Source: Vibrio rhizosphaerae (GTDB lineage: Bacteria > Pseudomonadota > Gammaproteobacteria > Enterobacterales > Vibrionaceae). From it: a stretch of DNA of 64,000 nucleotides. The notes beneath the pieces are model-generated. The model saw only the letters and a list, made by a program, of their open reading frames with translations. It was not told where the DNA came from and did not search any database. Position 1 is the first letter of the stretch; every line of letters begins with the position of its first letter. Shown here one piece after another: positions 18,652-27,981 of the stretch. The stretch is from NCBI RefSeq assembly GCF_024347095.1, contig NZ_AP024903.1:2976001-3040000 (forward strand), written 5' to 3'. The position numbers were made by a program, and so were the translations under genes.

Positions 18652-19473
18652 TTGGCAAATTATATTGTTGGCGATCTGCAAGGCTGTCTGGACGAACTCG
18701 AACAACTGCTTTCCCAAGTGGATTTCAACCCCCGGCATGATCAATTGTGGGTTGCCGGAGATCTGGTCGCCAGAGGGCCGAAATCACTGGAAACACTACG
18801 CTATATTAAAGCACTGGGGACATCCGCCAAGACCGTCTTAGGCAATCATGATCTCCATCTCTTGTCGATTGCTCTGGGTATTCATCCTCTCAAAAAGAAA
18901 GATCGCACCGAGGCTATTTTTCAGGCACCAGACAGAGACGAGCTGCTTGGATGGCTCAGGTGCCAACCCCTCTTACAAGAGCATGACGAATTTGTTGTCT
19001 GTCACGCCGGTATTTCTCCGCAATGGGATCTGCCAACCGCACGTCAGGCAGCCCGGGAAGTAGAATCACTGCTCCAAAGTGAACAGTGGCCATGGATTAT
19101 CGAACATATGTATTCGAACATGCCCGATCAGTGGCATGATTCATTATCCGGTCTCGAGCGCTATCGCTATATTATCAACGCATTTACCCGAATGCGTTTC
19201 TGCACGCCTGATGGTGCGCTGGATATGGCGTGTAAGTTACCGCCGTCAGAAGTCGATCCCAAACAACTACGCCCCTGGTTTGATCTGCCAAGAGCGATCC
19301 CTATCGAGAAACGTATTATTTTTGGTCACTGGGCGGCGTTAGAAGGCTGTGTCAGAAAAGATGTTATTGGACTGGATACAGGCTGTGTCTGGGGCGGCGC
19401 GTTAACGATGATCCGCTGGGAGGATCAGCAGCTTTTTAGTCAACCTGCAATGACTGAAACTCAGGTAGGCTAA
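18652..19473 (+). CDS. apaH: Symmetrical diadenosine tetraphosphatase ApaH
   Basis: ApaH hydrolyses Ap4A to two ADP and also removes Np4N caps from RNA. The metallophosphatase motifs GDLQGCLDEL, GDLVARGP, GNHDLHLLS and CHAGISPQ are intact. The protein has 273 residues. The only workable start is TTG at 18652, with GAGGGCG upstream, so a non-ATG start is called; the product begins (M)ANYIVGDLQG as in other vibrios. The low-efficiency codon may set its level relative to apaG. Confidence 0.94.
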   Translation: MANYIVGDLQGCLDELEQLLSQVDFNPRHDQLWVAGDLVARGPKSLETLRYIKALGTSAKTVLGNHDLHLLSIALGIHPLKKKDRTEAIFQAPDRDELLGWLRCQPLLQEHDEFVVCHAGISPQWDLPTARQAAREVESLLQSEQWPWIIEHMYSNMPDQWHDSLSGLERYRYIINAFTRMRFCTPDGALDMACKLPPSEVDPKQLRPWFDLPRAIPIEKRIIFGHWAALEGCVRKDVIGLDTGCVWGGALTMIRWEDQQLFSQPAMTETQVG

Positions 19474-19506
19474 CCTAACCCGCCGGAAACAGCCTCTGAA
19501 ACCCGC

Positions 19507-19995
19507 TTAGCCTTGCTTTTGCTCCAGTATCACGAATGACATGTCATAGGCATTTTTTTCATCTTGATGGTACGCTTCCCGATAAGCCTCATGCCATTCA
19601 GGCCCGATTTCAGGGAAGCAAGTATCCCCGTCAATTTCAGCCTGAATATAAGTGAGATACAATCGTGAAGCCATTGGTAAACTCGACTGGTAAATACTTC
19701 CCCCGCCAATGATCATGACTTCATCAGCCTGAGCCGCAAGCGCCAAGGCATTCTCAAGGGAGTCCGCTACATCAACCCCAGCCGCCCCAAACTGAGGATT
19801 ACGGGTGATGACGATATTTTGTCGTCCGGGAAGCGCCTTACCAATCGATTCAAAAGTTTTTCTACCCATGATAATGGGTTTACCCAATGTGCAACGTTTA
19901 AACCAGGCAAAATCTGCAGGCAAATGCCAAGGCATCTGATTTTCTTTACCAATCACTCGGTTATTTGCCATCGCTGCAATCATACTGATAATCAT
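19507..19995 (-). CDS. folA: Dihydrofolate reductase
   Basis: FolA reduces dihydrofolate to tetrahydrofolate with NADPH and is the trimethoprim target. The 162 residues show the Met20-loop region NRVIGKENQMPWHLPADFAWFK, with the catalytic Asp at about 28, the NADPH site MGRKTFESIG, and the C-terminal IIGGGSIYQSSL. Length and sequence are of the chromosomal type, with nothing suggesting a plasmid dfr gene. It is convergent with apaH. Confidence 0.96.
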   Translation of the reverse strand: MIISMIAAMANNRVIGKENQMPWHLPADFAWFKRCTLGKPIIMGRKTFESIGKALPGRQNIVITRNPQFGAAGVDVADSLENALALAAQADEVMIIGGGSIYQSSLPMASRLYLTYIQAEIDGDTCFPEIGPEWHEAYREAYHQDEKNAYDMSFVILEQKQG

Positions 19996-20059
19996 AGAAA
20001 TACTGCCATCACTTCAAAAAATCAGCTGTTATTCTATCGGGATTCGTATTTCAAGCAAT

Positions 20060-20545
20060 CTAAACAACGGGCTTTCTCCGATAAAATAATAACCCGGGCA
20101 CCGCCAAACCAACCGCTAAGCCAGCAATAATAAACATCGCCTTCAGAAAATTTTCCATCAACACTGAAAATAAATCCGGTGTAAAACCGAGATGATTAAT
20201 TTCAACCATGGCAATCATGGCGCGATAAGTAAAGACACCGGGAACCATCGGAATTAATGCAGCAACGGTAAAGACTTTAGGATGAGCCAAAAATCGATGG
20301 GACCAGTGAACACCGATCATCCCAACCAGCGTTGCAGCAAAAAAAGTTCCCCACTCTATCGGCATGCCATATTTCATTAACAGAAAACGGCAGCCGTGGC
20401 CAATGGCTCCCCCCAACGCACAATACTTCAATGCCGGTGCTGGTACGTTAAAGACCAATGCAAAACCAACCGCGGGAATTGACGCAAAAAACATGTCATT
20501 CAACAATCCCAGTAATAACGTCATGATCATTTCTATATTCATCAT
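20060..20545 (-). CDS. yjjB: Threonine/serine exporter subunit, YjjB family (ThrE C-terminal half)
   Basis: The 161-residue protein is a small, four- to five-span membrane protein matching the C-terminal half of ThrE. It carries the signatures LGGAIGHGCRFLLM, VPGVFTYRAM and IPMVPG. ATG 20545 overlaps the stop of the upstream partner by one base, which argues for translational coupling. A second ATG at 20542 is also possible. In split systems YjjB and YjjP act together; related pairs export threonine, serine or succinate. Confidence 0.85.
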   Translation of the reverse strand: MMNIEMIMTLLLGLLNDMFFASIPAVGFALVFNVPAPALKYCALGGAIGHGCRFLLMKYGMPIEWGTFFAATLVGMIGVHWSHRFLAHPKVFTVAALIPMVPGVFTYRAMIAMVEINHLGFTPDLFSVLMENFLKAMFIIAGLAVGLAVPGLLFYRRKPVV

Positions 20546-21306
20546 TACCACCCCGAAACACCGGTCACAAACATTGCCGCAATGATCCCTAAACAAGTTG
20601 AAAGGGTCAGGAGCGATGCAATCATGAAGCGGGCGATCCCCGTGTTAGCATACCCCTTCAACATATCAGCCACTGAATTAATCAGCGGGAACCCCGGAAC
20701 AAGCATTAACACCGAACAAGCCATCACTAACGTCGGGTTATTACCCCATTGATAACTAACGGCTTGTGCTGAAATTAAAGAAGTGACAAATGCCGTGGCG
20801 GCAAAATTAAGCAGCGGGTTGAAATGTCGATGCGCAATTTCCTGTCTCACAAACATACCAACAGAAGAAGCAACGAAAGTGGCAGCAAAGATGGTCCAGT
20901 CTCCACCTGCGAGACGACTAAATGCCGCACAAGAGAATCCAATCATCACAAGCACCAACCAACGATTATACCGCTGTGGCGTGATCCGATTTAGTTTTTG
21001 TTGCGCAAGCTGATAATCAACAATACCTTTTTCCATCATGATACAAATACGTTGAATATCAGTCACAACCTTCATGTTGATCCCTCGATCCTGACAGCGA
21101 CGTGCCGTCGTAATACAGTGCGCGTGATAAACGGTGGTTACCACCAGTGAATTCGCCGTCAGAGCAACTTCGACTTCATCCATGTGACTGGCTATCCCCA
21201 TTCGTCTCATGATATCCGCAACTAAAGTGCTCTCTGCACCATGAGCTAACAGCATCTGTCCCGCCTGAGCAATCAAGCGAGAGACGGCTCTCTGTTTCGA
21301 TGTCAT
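20545..21306 (-). CDS. yjjP: Threonine/serine exporter subunit, YjjP family (ThrE N-terminal half)
   Basis: The 253-residue protein has a soluble N-terminal part (about 1-110, with AGQMLLAHGAESTLV and a conserved MGI segment) followed by about five membrane spans, matching the N-terminal half of ThrE. It is the first gene of the yjjP-yjjB pair. The substrate cannot be told from sequence; amino acid or dicarboxylate export is the family role. Confidence 0.85.
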   Translation of the reverse strand: MTSKQRAVSRLIAQAGQMLLAHGAESTLVADIMRRMGIASHMDEVEVALTANSLVVTTVYHAHCITTARRCQDRGINMKVVTDIQRICIMMEKGIVDYQLAQQKLNRITPQRYNRWLVLVMIGFSCAAFSRLAGGDWTIFAATFVASSVGMFVRQEIAHRHFNPLLNFAATAFVTSLISAQAVSYQWGNNPTLVMACSVLMLVPGFPLINSVADMLKGYANTGIARFMIASLLTLSTCLGIIAAMFVTGVSGW

Positions 21307-21393
21307 GATTCCATTCCTAATCTAATCCATTCGTCAATCGCATACAAAACTCAGAGTTTGCCCGAAAATTGTATATTGAAAAATGATTTAGAC

Positions 21394-21425
21394 AAAAAAA
21401 ACCGCAATAAAAATCGCGGTTTAAA
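21394..21425 (-). terminator. Terminator after cgtA
   Basis: Inverted arms ACCGCAAT and ATCGCGGT (one mismatch) surround a short A-loop, with A- and T-runs on both sides. It follows the cgtA stop in the direction of transcription. Confidence 0.75.
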
Positions 21426-21441
21426 AAATTAAATGCATTGA

Positions 21442-22617
<1,176 letters not shown>

Positions 22618-22747
22618 TCACTCCGCATGATTTGCGTTGCAATATTACCCGGATACCATTGCTATAAACTTTAGCAGAACTCCAAGCAAATCATTTATAA
22701 CATTCTTTAAGCGGATCGCCTTGGATCCATACAGACTCTAAATAAAC

Positions 22748-22777
22748 AAAAAACCCCACCAAATGGCAGGGCTTTTA
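22748..22777 (-). terminator. Terminator between rpmA and cgtA
   Basis: Read on the minus strand, GCCCTGCC and GGTGGGGT form a stem with G-T pairs around an ATTT loop, followed by six T. It would lower read-through from the ribosomal protein pair into cgtA. Confidence 0.7.
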
Positions 22778-22797
22778 AATTCATCAGGAAACTAAAA

Positions 22798-23055
22798 TTA
22801 TTCAGCTTCGATACTAACGAACTTACGGTTTTTAGAACCTTTTACTTCAAATTTCACTTTACCGTCAGATAAAGCGAAAAGCGTATGGTCTTTACCGATA
22901 CCTACGTTAGTTCCAGCATGGAATTTTGTTCCACGTTGGCGAACGATGATGTTACCTGCCAATACAGATTCACCACCAAAACGTTTTACACCAAGACGTT
23001 TACTTTCTGAATCGCGGCCGTTACGAGTAGAACCACCAGCTTTTTTGTGTGCCAT
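22798..23055 (-). CDS. rpmA: 50S ribosomal protein L27
   Basis: L27 reaches the peptidyl-transferase centre with its N-terminal arm. The 85-residue protein begins [19 protein letters not shown] and contains [10 protein letters not shown] and [11 protein letters not shown], all family signatures. It lies 16 bases after rplU. Confidence 0.98.
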   Translation of the reverse strand: MAHKKAGGSTRNGRDSESKRLGVKRFGGESVLAGNIIVRQRGTKFHAGTNVGIGKDHTLFALSDGKVKFEVKGSKNRKFVSIEAE

Positions 23056-23071
23056 TGTTAAACTCTCCTAC

Positions 23072-23383
23072 TTAAGCGTTGATAGCAGTGATTTTCACTT
23101 CTGTGAACCACTGGCGATGACCTTGTTGCTTGCGAGAATGCTTACGACGACGGAACTTAACGATTTTTACTTTATCGCCACGACCGTGTTGTACAACTTC
23201 TGCAGTTACTTTTCCGCCATCAACAAGAGGCGCACCAACAGTGATTTCTTCACCGTTAGCAACCAGAAGAACTTTATCAAATTCAACAGTTGCGCCAGTT
23301 TCAACGTCTAATTTCTCTAAACGAAGTGTTTGACCTTCGCTTACTCGGTGTTGTTTACCACCAGACTGGAAAACAGCGTACAT
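23072..23383 (-). CDS. rplU: 50S ribosomal protein L21
   Basis: L21 binds 23S rRNA. The 103-residue protein begins [18 protein letters not shown] and ends with [16 protein letters not shown], the basic rRNA-binding region. It is the first gene of the rplU-rpmA(-cgtA) operon. The 270-base gap to the divergent ispB should hold both promoters. Confidence 0.98.
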   Translation of the reverse strand: MYAVFQSGGKQHRVSEGQTLRLEKLDVETGATVEFDKVLLVANGEEITVGAPLVDGGKVTAEVVQHGRGDKVKIVKFRRRKHSRKQQGHRQWFTEVKITAINA

Positions 23384-23653
23384 ATTTTACTCCGCTCTTT
23401 CCGCACAGCCATCCTACTATTTGAGTAATTTTGGGTGTGCGCTAAACTAATCATCAATAGGGCGCAGATTCTACGCGAATGCCGTTTTTAAAACAAGCGC
23501 TATTTTTAAAAAATTGGCGAAAAACAACTCATCGGACAAAACTCTCTCGAGCCAAGCATTATAGCATGTATTCATCCCTATTTTTTAGTGTATTATGGAC
23601 GGATTCAAAGAATATGACTTCCTTACAAATATTGAACTTCAGCCGGATTTACA

Positions 23654-24625
23654 ATGGATTTTAAAGCTATCCAAGCACTCACTGCCGATGATATGGCAAA
23701 AGTGAATGAGACCATTCTTGCCCAACTCAATTCTGATGTTTCATTGATCAATCAGCTTGGCTTTTACCTCATCAATAGTGGCGGTAAACGCCTTCGTCCC
23801 CTGCTGGCTGTACTCTCGGCCCGCGCTCTGGGATATACCGGTGATGCGCATACCAAAGCGGCAGCGTTTATTGAGTTCATACACACAGCGACATTACTTC
23901 ACGACGATGTGGTCGATGAGTCTGATATGAGACGGGGTAAGGCCACAGCTAACGCAACGTTTGGCAATGCTGCCAGTGTATTGGTCGGTGACTACATTTA
24001 TACGCGTTCATTCCAAATGATGACCCAACTCGGCTCATTCCGGGTATTAGAACTGATGAGTCATGCCGTTAATGTTATTGCTGAAGGTGAAGTTCAGCAG
24101 TTGATCAACTGCAATGATCCGGATATCACCGAAGACAATTATATGCAGGTGATCTATTCCAAAACCGCCCGTTTGTTTGAAGCAGCGACTCAGATTGGTG
24201 CGATCCTTAGCGATGCCGGCTCAGATATAGAAAAAGCACTTCAGGATTATGGACGCTATCTGGGGACAGCCTTTCAACTGATTGATGATTTGATGGATTA
24301 CACATCAGATGGTGACGAAATGGGCAAGAATGTCGGGGATGATCTTGCAGAAGGCAAACCCACGATCCCATTGCTGCATGCGATGCGTACCGGAAATCCC
24401 GAGCAAGTTCAGATGATCCGGGATGCAATCGAAAAATCAAATGGTCTGGATCACCTTGAAGCAATCCTTGAGATTCTGGAACAAACCGGCTCTCTCACTT
24501 ACACCCAGCAGAAAGCTCAGGAAGAGGCTGACAAAGCGATTCAGGCACTGAGTATCATTCCTGACAGTGAATACAAAGAAGCGTTGATTTCACTGGCGAA
24601 CCTCGCCGTTCACCGAACCAAATAG
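23654..24625 (+). CDS. ispB: Octaprenyl diphosphate synthase
   Basis: IspB makes the octaprenyl side chain of ubiquinone and menaquinone by trans condensation of isopentenyl diphosphate. The first aspartate-rich motif is DDVVD at residues 84-88 and the second is DDLMD at about 211. The chain-length region upstream of the first motif (FIEFIHTATLLH) is of the long-chain type. The 323 residues are standard. The gene is divergent from rplU, as in E. coli. Confidence 0.96.
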   Translation: MDFKAIQALTADDMAKVNETILAQLNSDVSLINQLGFYLINSGGKRLRPLLAVLSARALGYTGDAHTKAAAFIEFIHTATLLHDDVVDESDMRRGKATANATFGNAASVLVGDYIYTRSFQMMTQLGSFRVLELMSHAVNVIAEGEVQQLINCNDPDITEDNYMQVIYSKTARLFEAATQIGAILSDAGSDIEKALQDYGRYLGTAFQLIDDLMDYTSDGDEMGKNVGDDLAEGKPTIPLLHAMRTGNPEQVQMIRDAIEKSNGLDHLEAILEILEQTGSLTYTQQKAQEEADKAIQALSIIPDSEYKEALISLANLAVHRTK

Positions 24626-24641
24626 AACGTTCAACGATTGT

Positions 24642-24669
24642 AAAAAAAGCTGGCGAAGCCAGCTTTTTT
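24642..24669. terminator. Bidirectional terminator between ispB and mdh
   Basis: AAAAAAAGCTGGC and GCCAGCTTTTTT form a perfect hairpin with a GAA loop, flanked by A on the left and T on the right. It can serve both convergent genes. Confidence 0.93.
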
Positions 24670-24698
24670 ATTCAGACCGATATCTCGGATGATGATCA

Positions 24699-25634
24699 TT
24701 ATGACGCGAAATCAACACCCAGTTGAATGTCGCCATTCAATGTATCCAACATACCTTCCAGTGCTTGTTGTTCAAACGAACTCAATTCACCATAACTCAG
24801 TACTTCTTCGATACCATTTTTGCCTAATCTGACGGGTTGAGCAAAGAAAGGCGCATGTCCGCCATCGCTTTCAATATAAGCGCATTCAATAACATTCGCT
24901 TCGCCCTGAAGTGCTTTCACCAGAGACAGACCAAAACGGCAAGCAGCCTGCCCCATCGATAATGTTGCACTACCGCCACCGGCTTTGGCTTCCACCACTT
25001 CCGTCCCTGCGTTTTGAATACGATGTGTTAAAGCAGCCACTTCTTCATCAGAGAAAGTGACATCTTTGACCTGAGAGAGCAAAGGCAGAATAGTCACACC
25101 AGAATGCCCGCCAATGACAGGGACATTAACATCCAGTGGATTTTTTCCTTTTAATTCACTGACGAATGTTTCTGAGCGGATCACATCCAGCGTCGTGATA
25201 CCAAACAACTTACGCTTATTATAAACACCCGCTTTTTTCAGCACTTCAGCAGCAATCGGAACCGTTGTATTGACAGGATTGGTAATGATCCCAACACATG
25301 CTTCAGGACAAACAACTGCAATTTTTTCAGCCAGCGATTTGACGATCCCGGCATTCACATTAAACAGATCCGAGCGATCCATCCCCGGTTTACGAGCGAC
25401 CCCAGCAGAAATCAGCACTACATCCGCACCTTCAAGCGCTGGTGTAGGATCTTCTCCTGAGTAGCCATTGATTGAAACAGGCGTAGGAATGTGACTGAGA
25501 TCTTTTGCCACACCGGGTGTCACCGGTGCGATATCGTAAAGGGCAAGATCAGAACCAGCAGGTAGATGATTCTTCAATAACAGAGCAAGGGCCTGACCGA
25601 TACCACCAGCGGCACCAATAACAGCGACTTTCAT
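24699..25634 (-). CDS. mdh: Malate dehydrogenase
   Basis: Mdh is the NAD-dependent TCA-cycle enzyme interconverting malate and oxaloacetate. The Rossmann motif [14 protein letters not shown] lies at residues 7-20. The substrate-binding [10 protein letters not shown], the [10 protein letters not shown] stretch and the catalytic-His region [13 protein letters not shown] are intact. The protein has 311 residues, the usual length for the mitochondrial/enterobacterial type. It is divergent from argR, the conserved vibrio arrangement. Confidence 0.97.
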   Translation of the reverse strand: MKVAVIGAAGGIGQALALLLKNHLPAGSDLALYDIAPVTPGVAKDLSHIPTPVSINGYSGEDPTPALEGADVVLISAGVARKPGMDRSDLFNVNAGIVKSLAEKIAVVCPEACVGIITNPVNTTVPIAAEVLKKAGVYNKRKLFGITTLDVIRSETFVSELKGKNPLDVNVPVIGGHSGVTILPLLSQVKDVTFSDEEVAALTHRIQNAGTEVVEAKAGGGSATLSMGQAACRFGLSLVKALQGEANVIECAYIESDGGHAPFFAQPVRLGKNGIEEVLSYGELSSFEQQALEGMLDTLNGDIQLGVDFAS

Positions 25635-26020
25635 TTGTAATTCTCCTTGAGCGTTCTTTCGATATTTCTTTTGTAGGGTAATTATGCAACTGGAAAAGCT
25701 ATAGCAATTACAACTTGATTACAATTGACTCGCGCTAGCTTTGCGAAGTGACGCAAGAACCAGTATGGAGCATTCGCCTGAGCAAGCGTTACCCACAATT
25801 TTCTTATCGTTTATACAATACGTTATGCTTTATATATCCATTTATACCAAATCACTTACAACTGATTCTTGACACAGACTTTTAAATCAGTTGGAGCATT
25901 GTGCATAACTATGCGAAAATATTCAAAGGATACATGAGGGATACGTCACCTTGTGTAGTAAATTTTGATAACCATGGGGTCCATGCCACTCATTGGCACA
26001 AGGCCTTTGCTAAGTAAATT
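25635..26020. other. mdh-argR intergenic region with a possible ARG operator
   Basis: No gene is seen in these 386 bases. At 25902-25925 two overlapping, imperfect ARG-box-like sequences occur (TGCATAACTATGCG and TGCGAAAATATTCA); the second has one perfect ATTCA half-site. E. coli argR is autoregulated through ARG boxes, so these are candidates only. Confidence 0.35.
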
Positions 26021-26491
26021 ATGAAAAACGTAGATAAACAAGATCTGTTAGTTCGCTCATTTAAAGCGTTACTGAAAGAAGAACGTTTTGGCTCTCAAAG
26101 TGATATTGTCGAAGCGCTACGCAGTGAAGGATTTGAGAACATCAACCAATCCAAAGTCTCTCGGATGTTAACAAAATTCGGCGCAGTCCGGACTCGCAAC
26201 GCCAAAATGGAAATGGTGTACTGTCTGCCGGCTGAATTGGGCGTTCCCACCGTCTCGAGTTCTTTGCGCGAACTTGTGCTGGATATCGATTATAATCCGG
26301 CCTTAGTCGTTATTCATACAGGTCCCGGTGCCGCACAACTGATTGCCCGCTTATTGGATTCACTCGGTAAATCTGAAGGCATTCTTGGCGTTGTCGCCGG
26401 AGACGATACCATTTTTATTACCCCGACCCGTCAAATTTCTGTTGAAGAGTTACACCATTCTGTGTGCGAACTTTTTGAGTATTTCGGATAA
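26021..26491 (+). CDS. argR: Arginine repressor ArgR
   Basis: ArgR is the hexameric arginine-dependent repressor of arginine biosynthesis and an accessory factor in plasmid dimer resolution. Residues 1-70 form the winged helix-turn-helix ([21 protein letters not shown] with [11 protein letters not shown]). Residues 80-156 form the arginine-binding oligomerisation domain, with [16 protein letters not shown] and AGDDTIFI. The 156 residues are standard. It is divergent from mdh, which ArgR is known to influence in some bacteria. Confidence 0.97.
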   Translation: MKNVDKQDLLVRSFKALLKEERFGSQSDIVEALRSEGFENINQSKVSRMLTKFGAVRTRNAKMEMVYCLPAELGVPTVSSSLRELVLDIDYNPALVVIHTGPGAAQLIARLLDSLGKSEGILGVVAGDDTIFITPTRQISVEELHHSVCELFEYFG

Positions 26492-26827
26492 TTTTTGCAG
26501 CATAAAACACTAGTGATAAAAAGAACAATATCCGGTTTGCAGAAGCCTGAATTGTGATTAACATCACACCTTTGACATCTCTAGTGTTTGATTTTTCTCA
26601 TATTTAACCTATTGATTCAACAGACCAATTCTTTCACTGCTTACCAAACATTTCTCTGATATTTTTATCATATGTATAATTTTCATTAACAATATTGCAA
26701 TTCTGTGCCAATTTTTTGATATTATCGGCCCACTTTTCGAGGCATTGAAAAGTTGCTGTTTCTTCAATAGGAACCCTCTTCAGTCTATATTCACTGAGAG
26801 ACAACAAGCAAAAAGGAAGGAATATTC
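26492..26827 (+). other. Regulatory region upstream of the TAXI-TRAP genes
   Basis: This AT-rich stretch of 336 bases has no gene. It holds the CRP site listed next and a TTGACA hexamer at 26572-26577 without a clear matching -10. The AAGGAAGGAATATTC just before 26828 is a strong ribosome-binding site. Confidence 0.55.
26553..26568. promoter_or_regulatory. CRP-cAMP binding site
   Basis: TGTGATTAACATCACA is a perfect TGTGA-N6-TCACA palindrome, embedded in AT-rich sequence. It lies about 260 bases before the TAXI receptor gene and 60 bases after argR, so the transporter is the likely target. Confidence 0.75.
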
Positions 26828-27799
26828 ATGGTATTGAATAAAATTATGAAACTTAGCGCGATTGCAGCTGCTGCTATCGGTGCCAGCACAGTCGTCCAGG
26901 CGCAAGAATTCATTACGATAGGAACAGGATCGGTCACCGGTGTATATTACCCAACAGGTGGTGCCATCTGTAAACTCGTGAATAAAGATCGCAAGGAACA
27001 CGATATTCGTTGCTCCGTTGAATCAACGGGTGGCTCCATTTATAACGTCAATACAATTCGTTCCGGCGAACTTGATTTTGGTATCGTGCAGTCTGATTGG
27101 CAGTATCACGGCTACAACGGAACCAGTAAATTTGCCGAACAAGGTCCTTACAAGAAACTACGCGCAATGTTCTCTCTTCATACAGAACCATTTAACGTCA
27201 TTGCCCGTAGCGACGCCCACATCAATAATATCAAAGATTTAAAAGGCAAACGTGTCAACATCGGTAACCCCGGTTCCGGTGATCGTGCCACGATGCAAGT
27301 GATCATGGATAAAATGGGCTGGACAACAGATAGCTTTAAACTCACGTCTGAGTTGAAAGGTTCAGAGCGTTCTCAAGCGCTGTGTGATAATAAAATTGAT
27401 GCGTTTATCTACGTTGTCGGTCACCCGAATGGTTCGATTAAAGAAGCAACCACATCGTGTGATGCGAAACTTGTCCCTGTAACCGGTCCGGAAATTGATA
27501 AGATCGTAGCAGAAAACCCTTACTATACTTATACCGATGTCCCCGCCGGGATGTATCGGGGAACCGATCAGGACGTAAAAAGCTTCGGTGTCGCGGCAAC
27601 ACTGGTTACCAGTGCGGATGTCCCCGATAAAGTTGCTTATAACGTTGCCAAAGCTGTATTTGAAAACTTTGACACATTCAAAAGACTTCATCCGGCATTT
27701 GCTCACCTGAAAAAAGAAGACATGGTCAAAGCCGGGATTTCGATTCCGCTCCATCCGGGTGCAGTCAAATATTATAAAGAAGTTGGCTTAATCAAATAA
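26828..27799 (+). CDS. TAXI-family TRAP solute-binding protein
   Basis: This periplasmic receptor has a signal peptide (cleavage near VVQAQEF, about residue 26) and the TAXI-family features IGTGSVTGVYYPTGGAIC (about 31-48), NTIRSGELDFGIVQSDW, and KGKRVNIGNPGSGDRATM. The length of 323 residues is typical. TAXI receptors feed fused TRAP permeases and are often linked to glutamate, 2-oxoglutarate or other dicarboxylates; the ligand is not readable here. Its permease is the next gene, after a terminator hairpin. An orthologue sits beside argR in V. cholerae. Confidence 0.9.
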   Translation: MVLNKIMKLSAIAAAAIGASTVVQAQEFITIGTGSVTGVYYPTGGAICKLVNKDRKEHDIRCSVESTGGSIYNVNTIRSGELDFGIVQSDWQYHGYNGTSKFAEQGPYKKLRAMFSLHTEPFNVIARSDAHINNIKDLKGKRVNIGNPGSGDRATMQVIMDKMGWTTDSFKLTSELKGSERSQALCDNKIDAFIYVVGHPNGSIKEATTSCDAKLVPVTGPEIDKIVAENPYYTYTDVPAGMYRGTDQDVKSFGVAATLVTSADVPDKVAYNVAKAVFENFDTFKRLHPAFAHLKKEDMVKAGISIPLHPGAVKYYKEVGLIK

Positions 27800-27829
27800 A
27801 AAACTCCTCAAGCTAACACGCTGATAAAT

Positions 27830-27860
27830 GATGAGGAGGCCAAACGCCTCCTCATTTTGT
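27830..27860 (+). terminator. Attenuating terminator between receptor and permease
   Basis: ATGAGGAGGC and GCCTCCTCAT form a perfect 10-bp stem with a CAAAC loop and a TTTTG tail. It follows the receptor gene and likely makes the receptor more abundant than the permease. Confidence 0.85.
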
Positions 27861-27981
27861 ATTTTGGTATTGCATCAATCACTTATTTTAATTTCGCAAT
27901 ATCTTTTTTCTGACTTTCCGCAAGTGTGAAAGTCATGGTGTAACTTCATCAATTAGACCATCAATAATAAGGATAACGTAC

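Noticed and set aside
25902..25925. Strong ARG box pair before argR
   Set aside because: Only one half-site is perfect and the two candidate boxes overlap, so it was kept as a low-confidence note rather than a finding.
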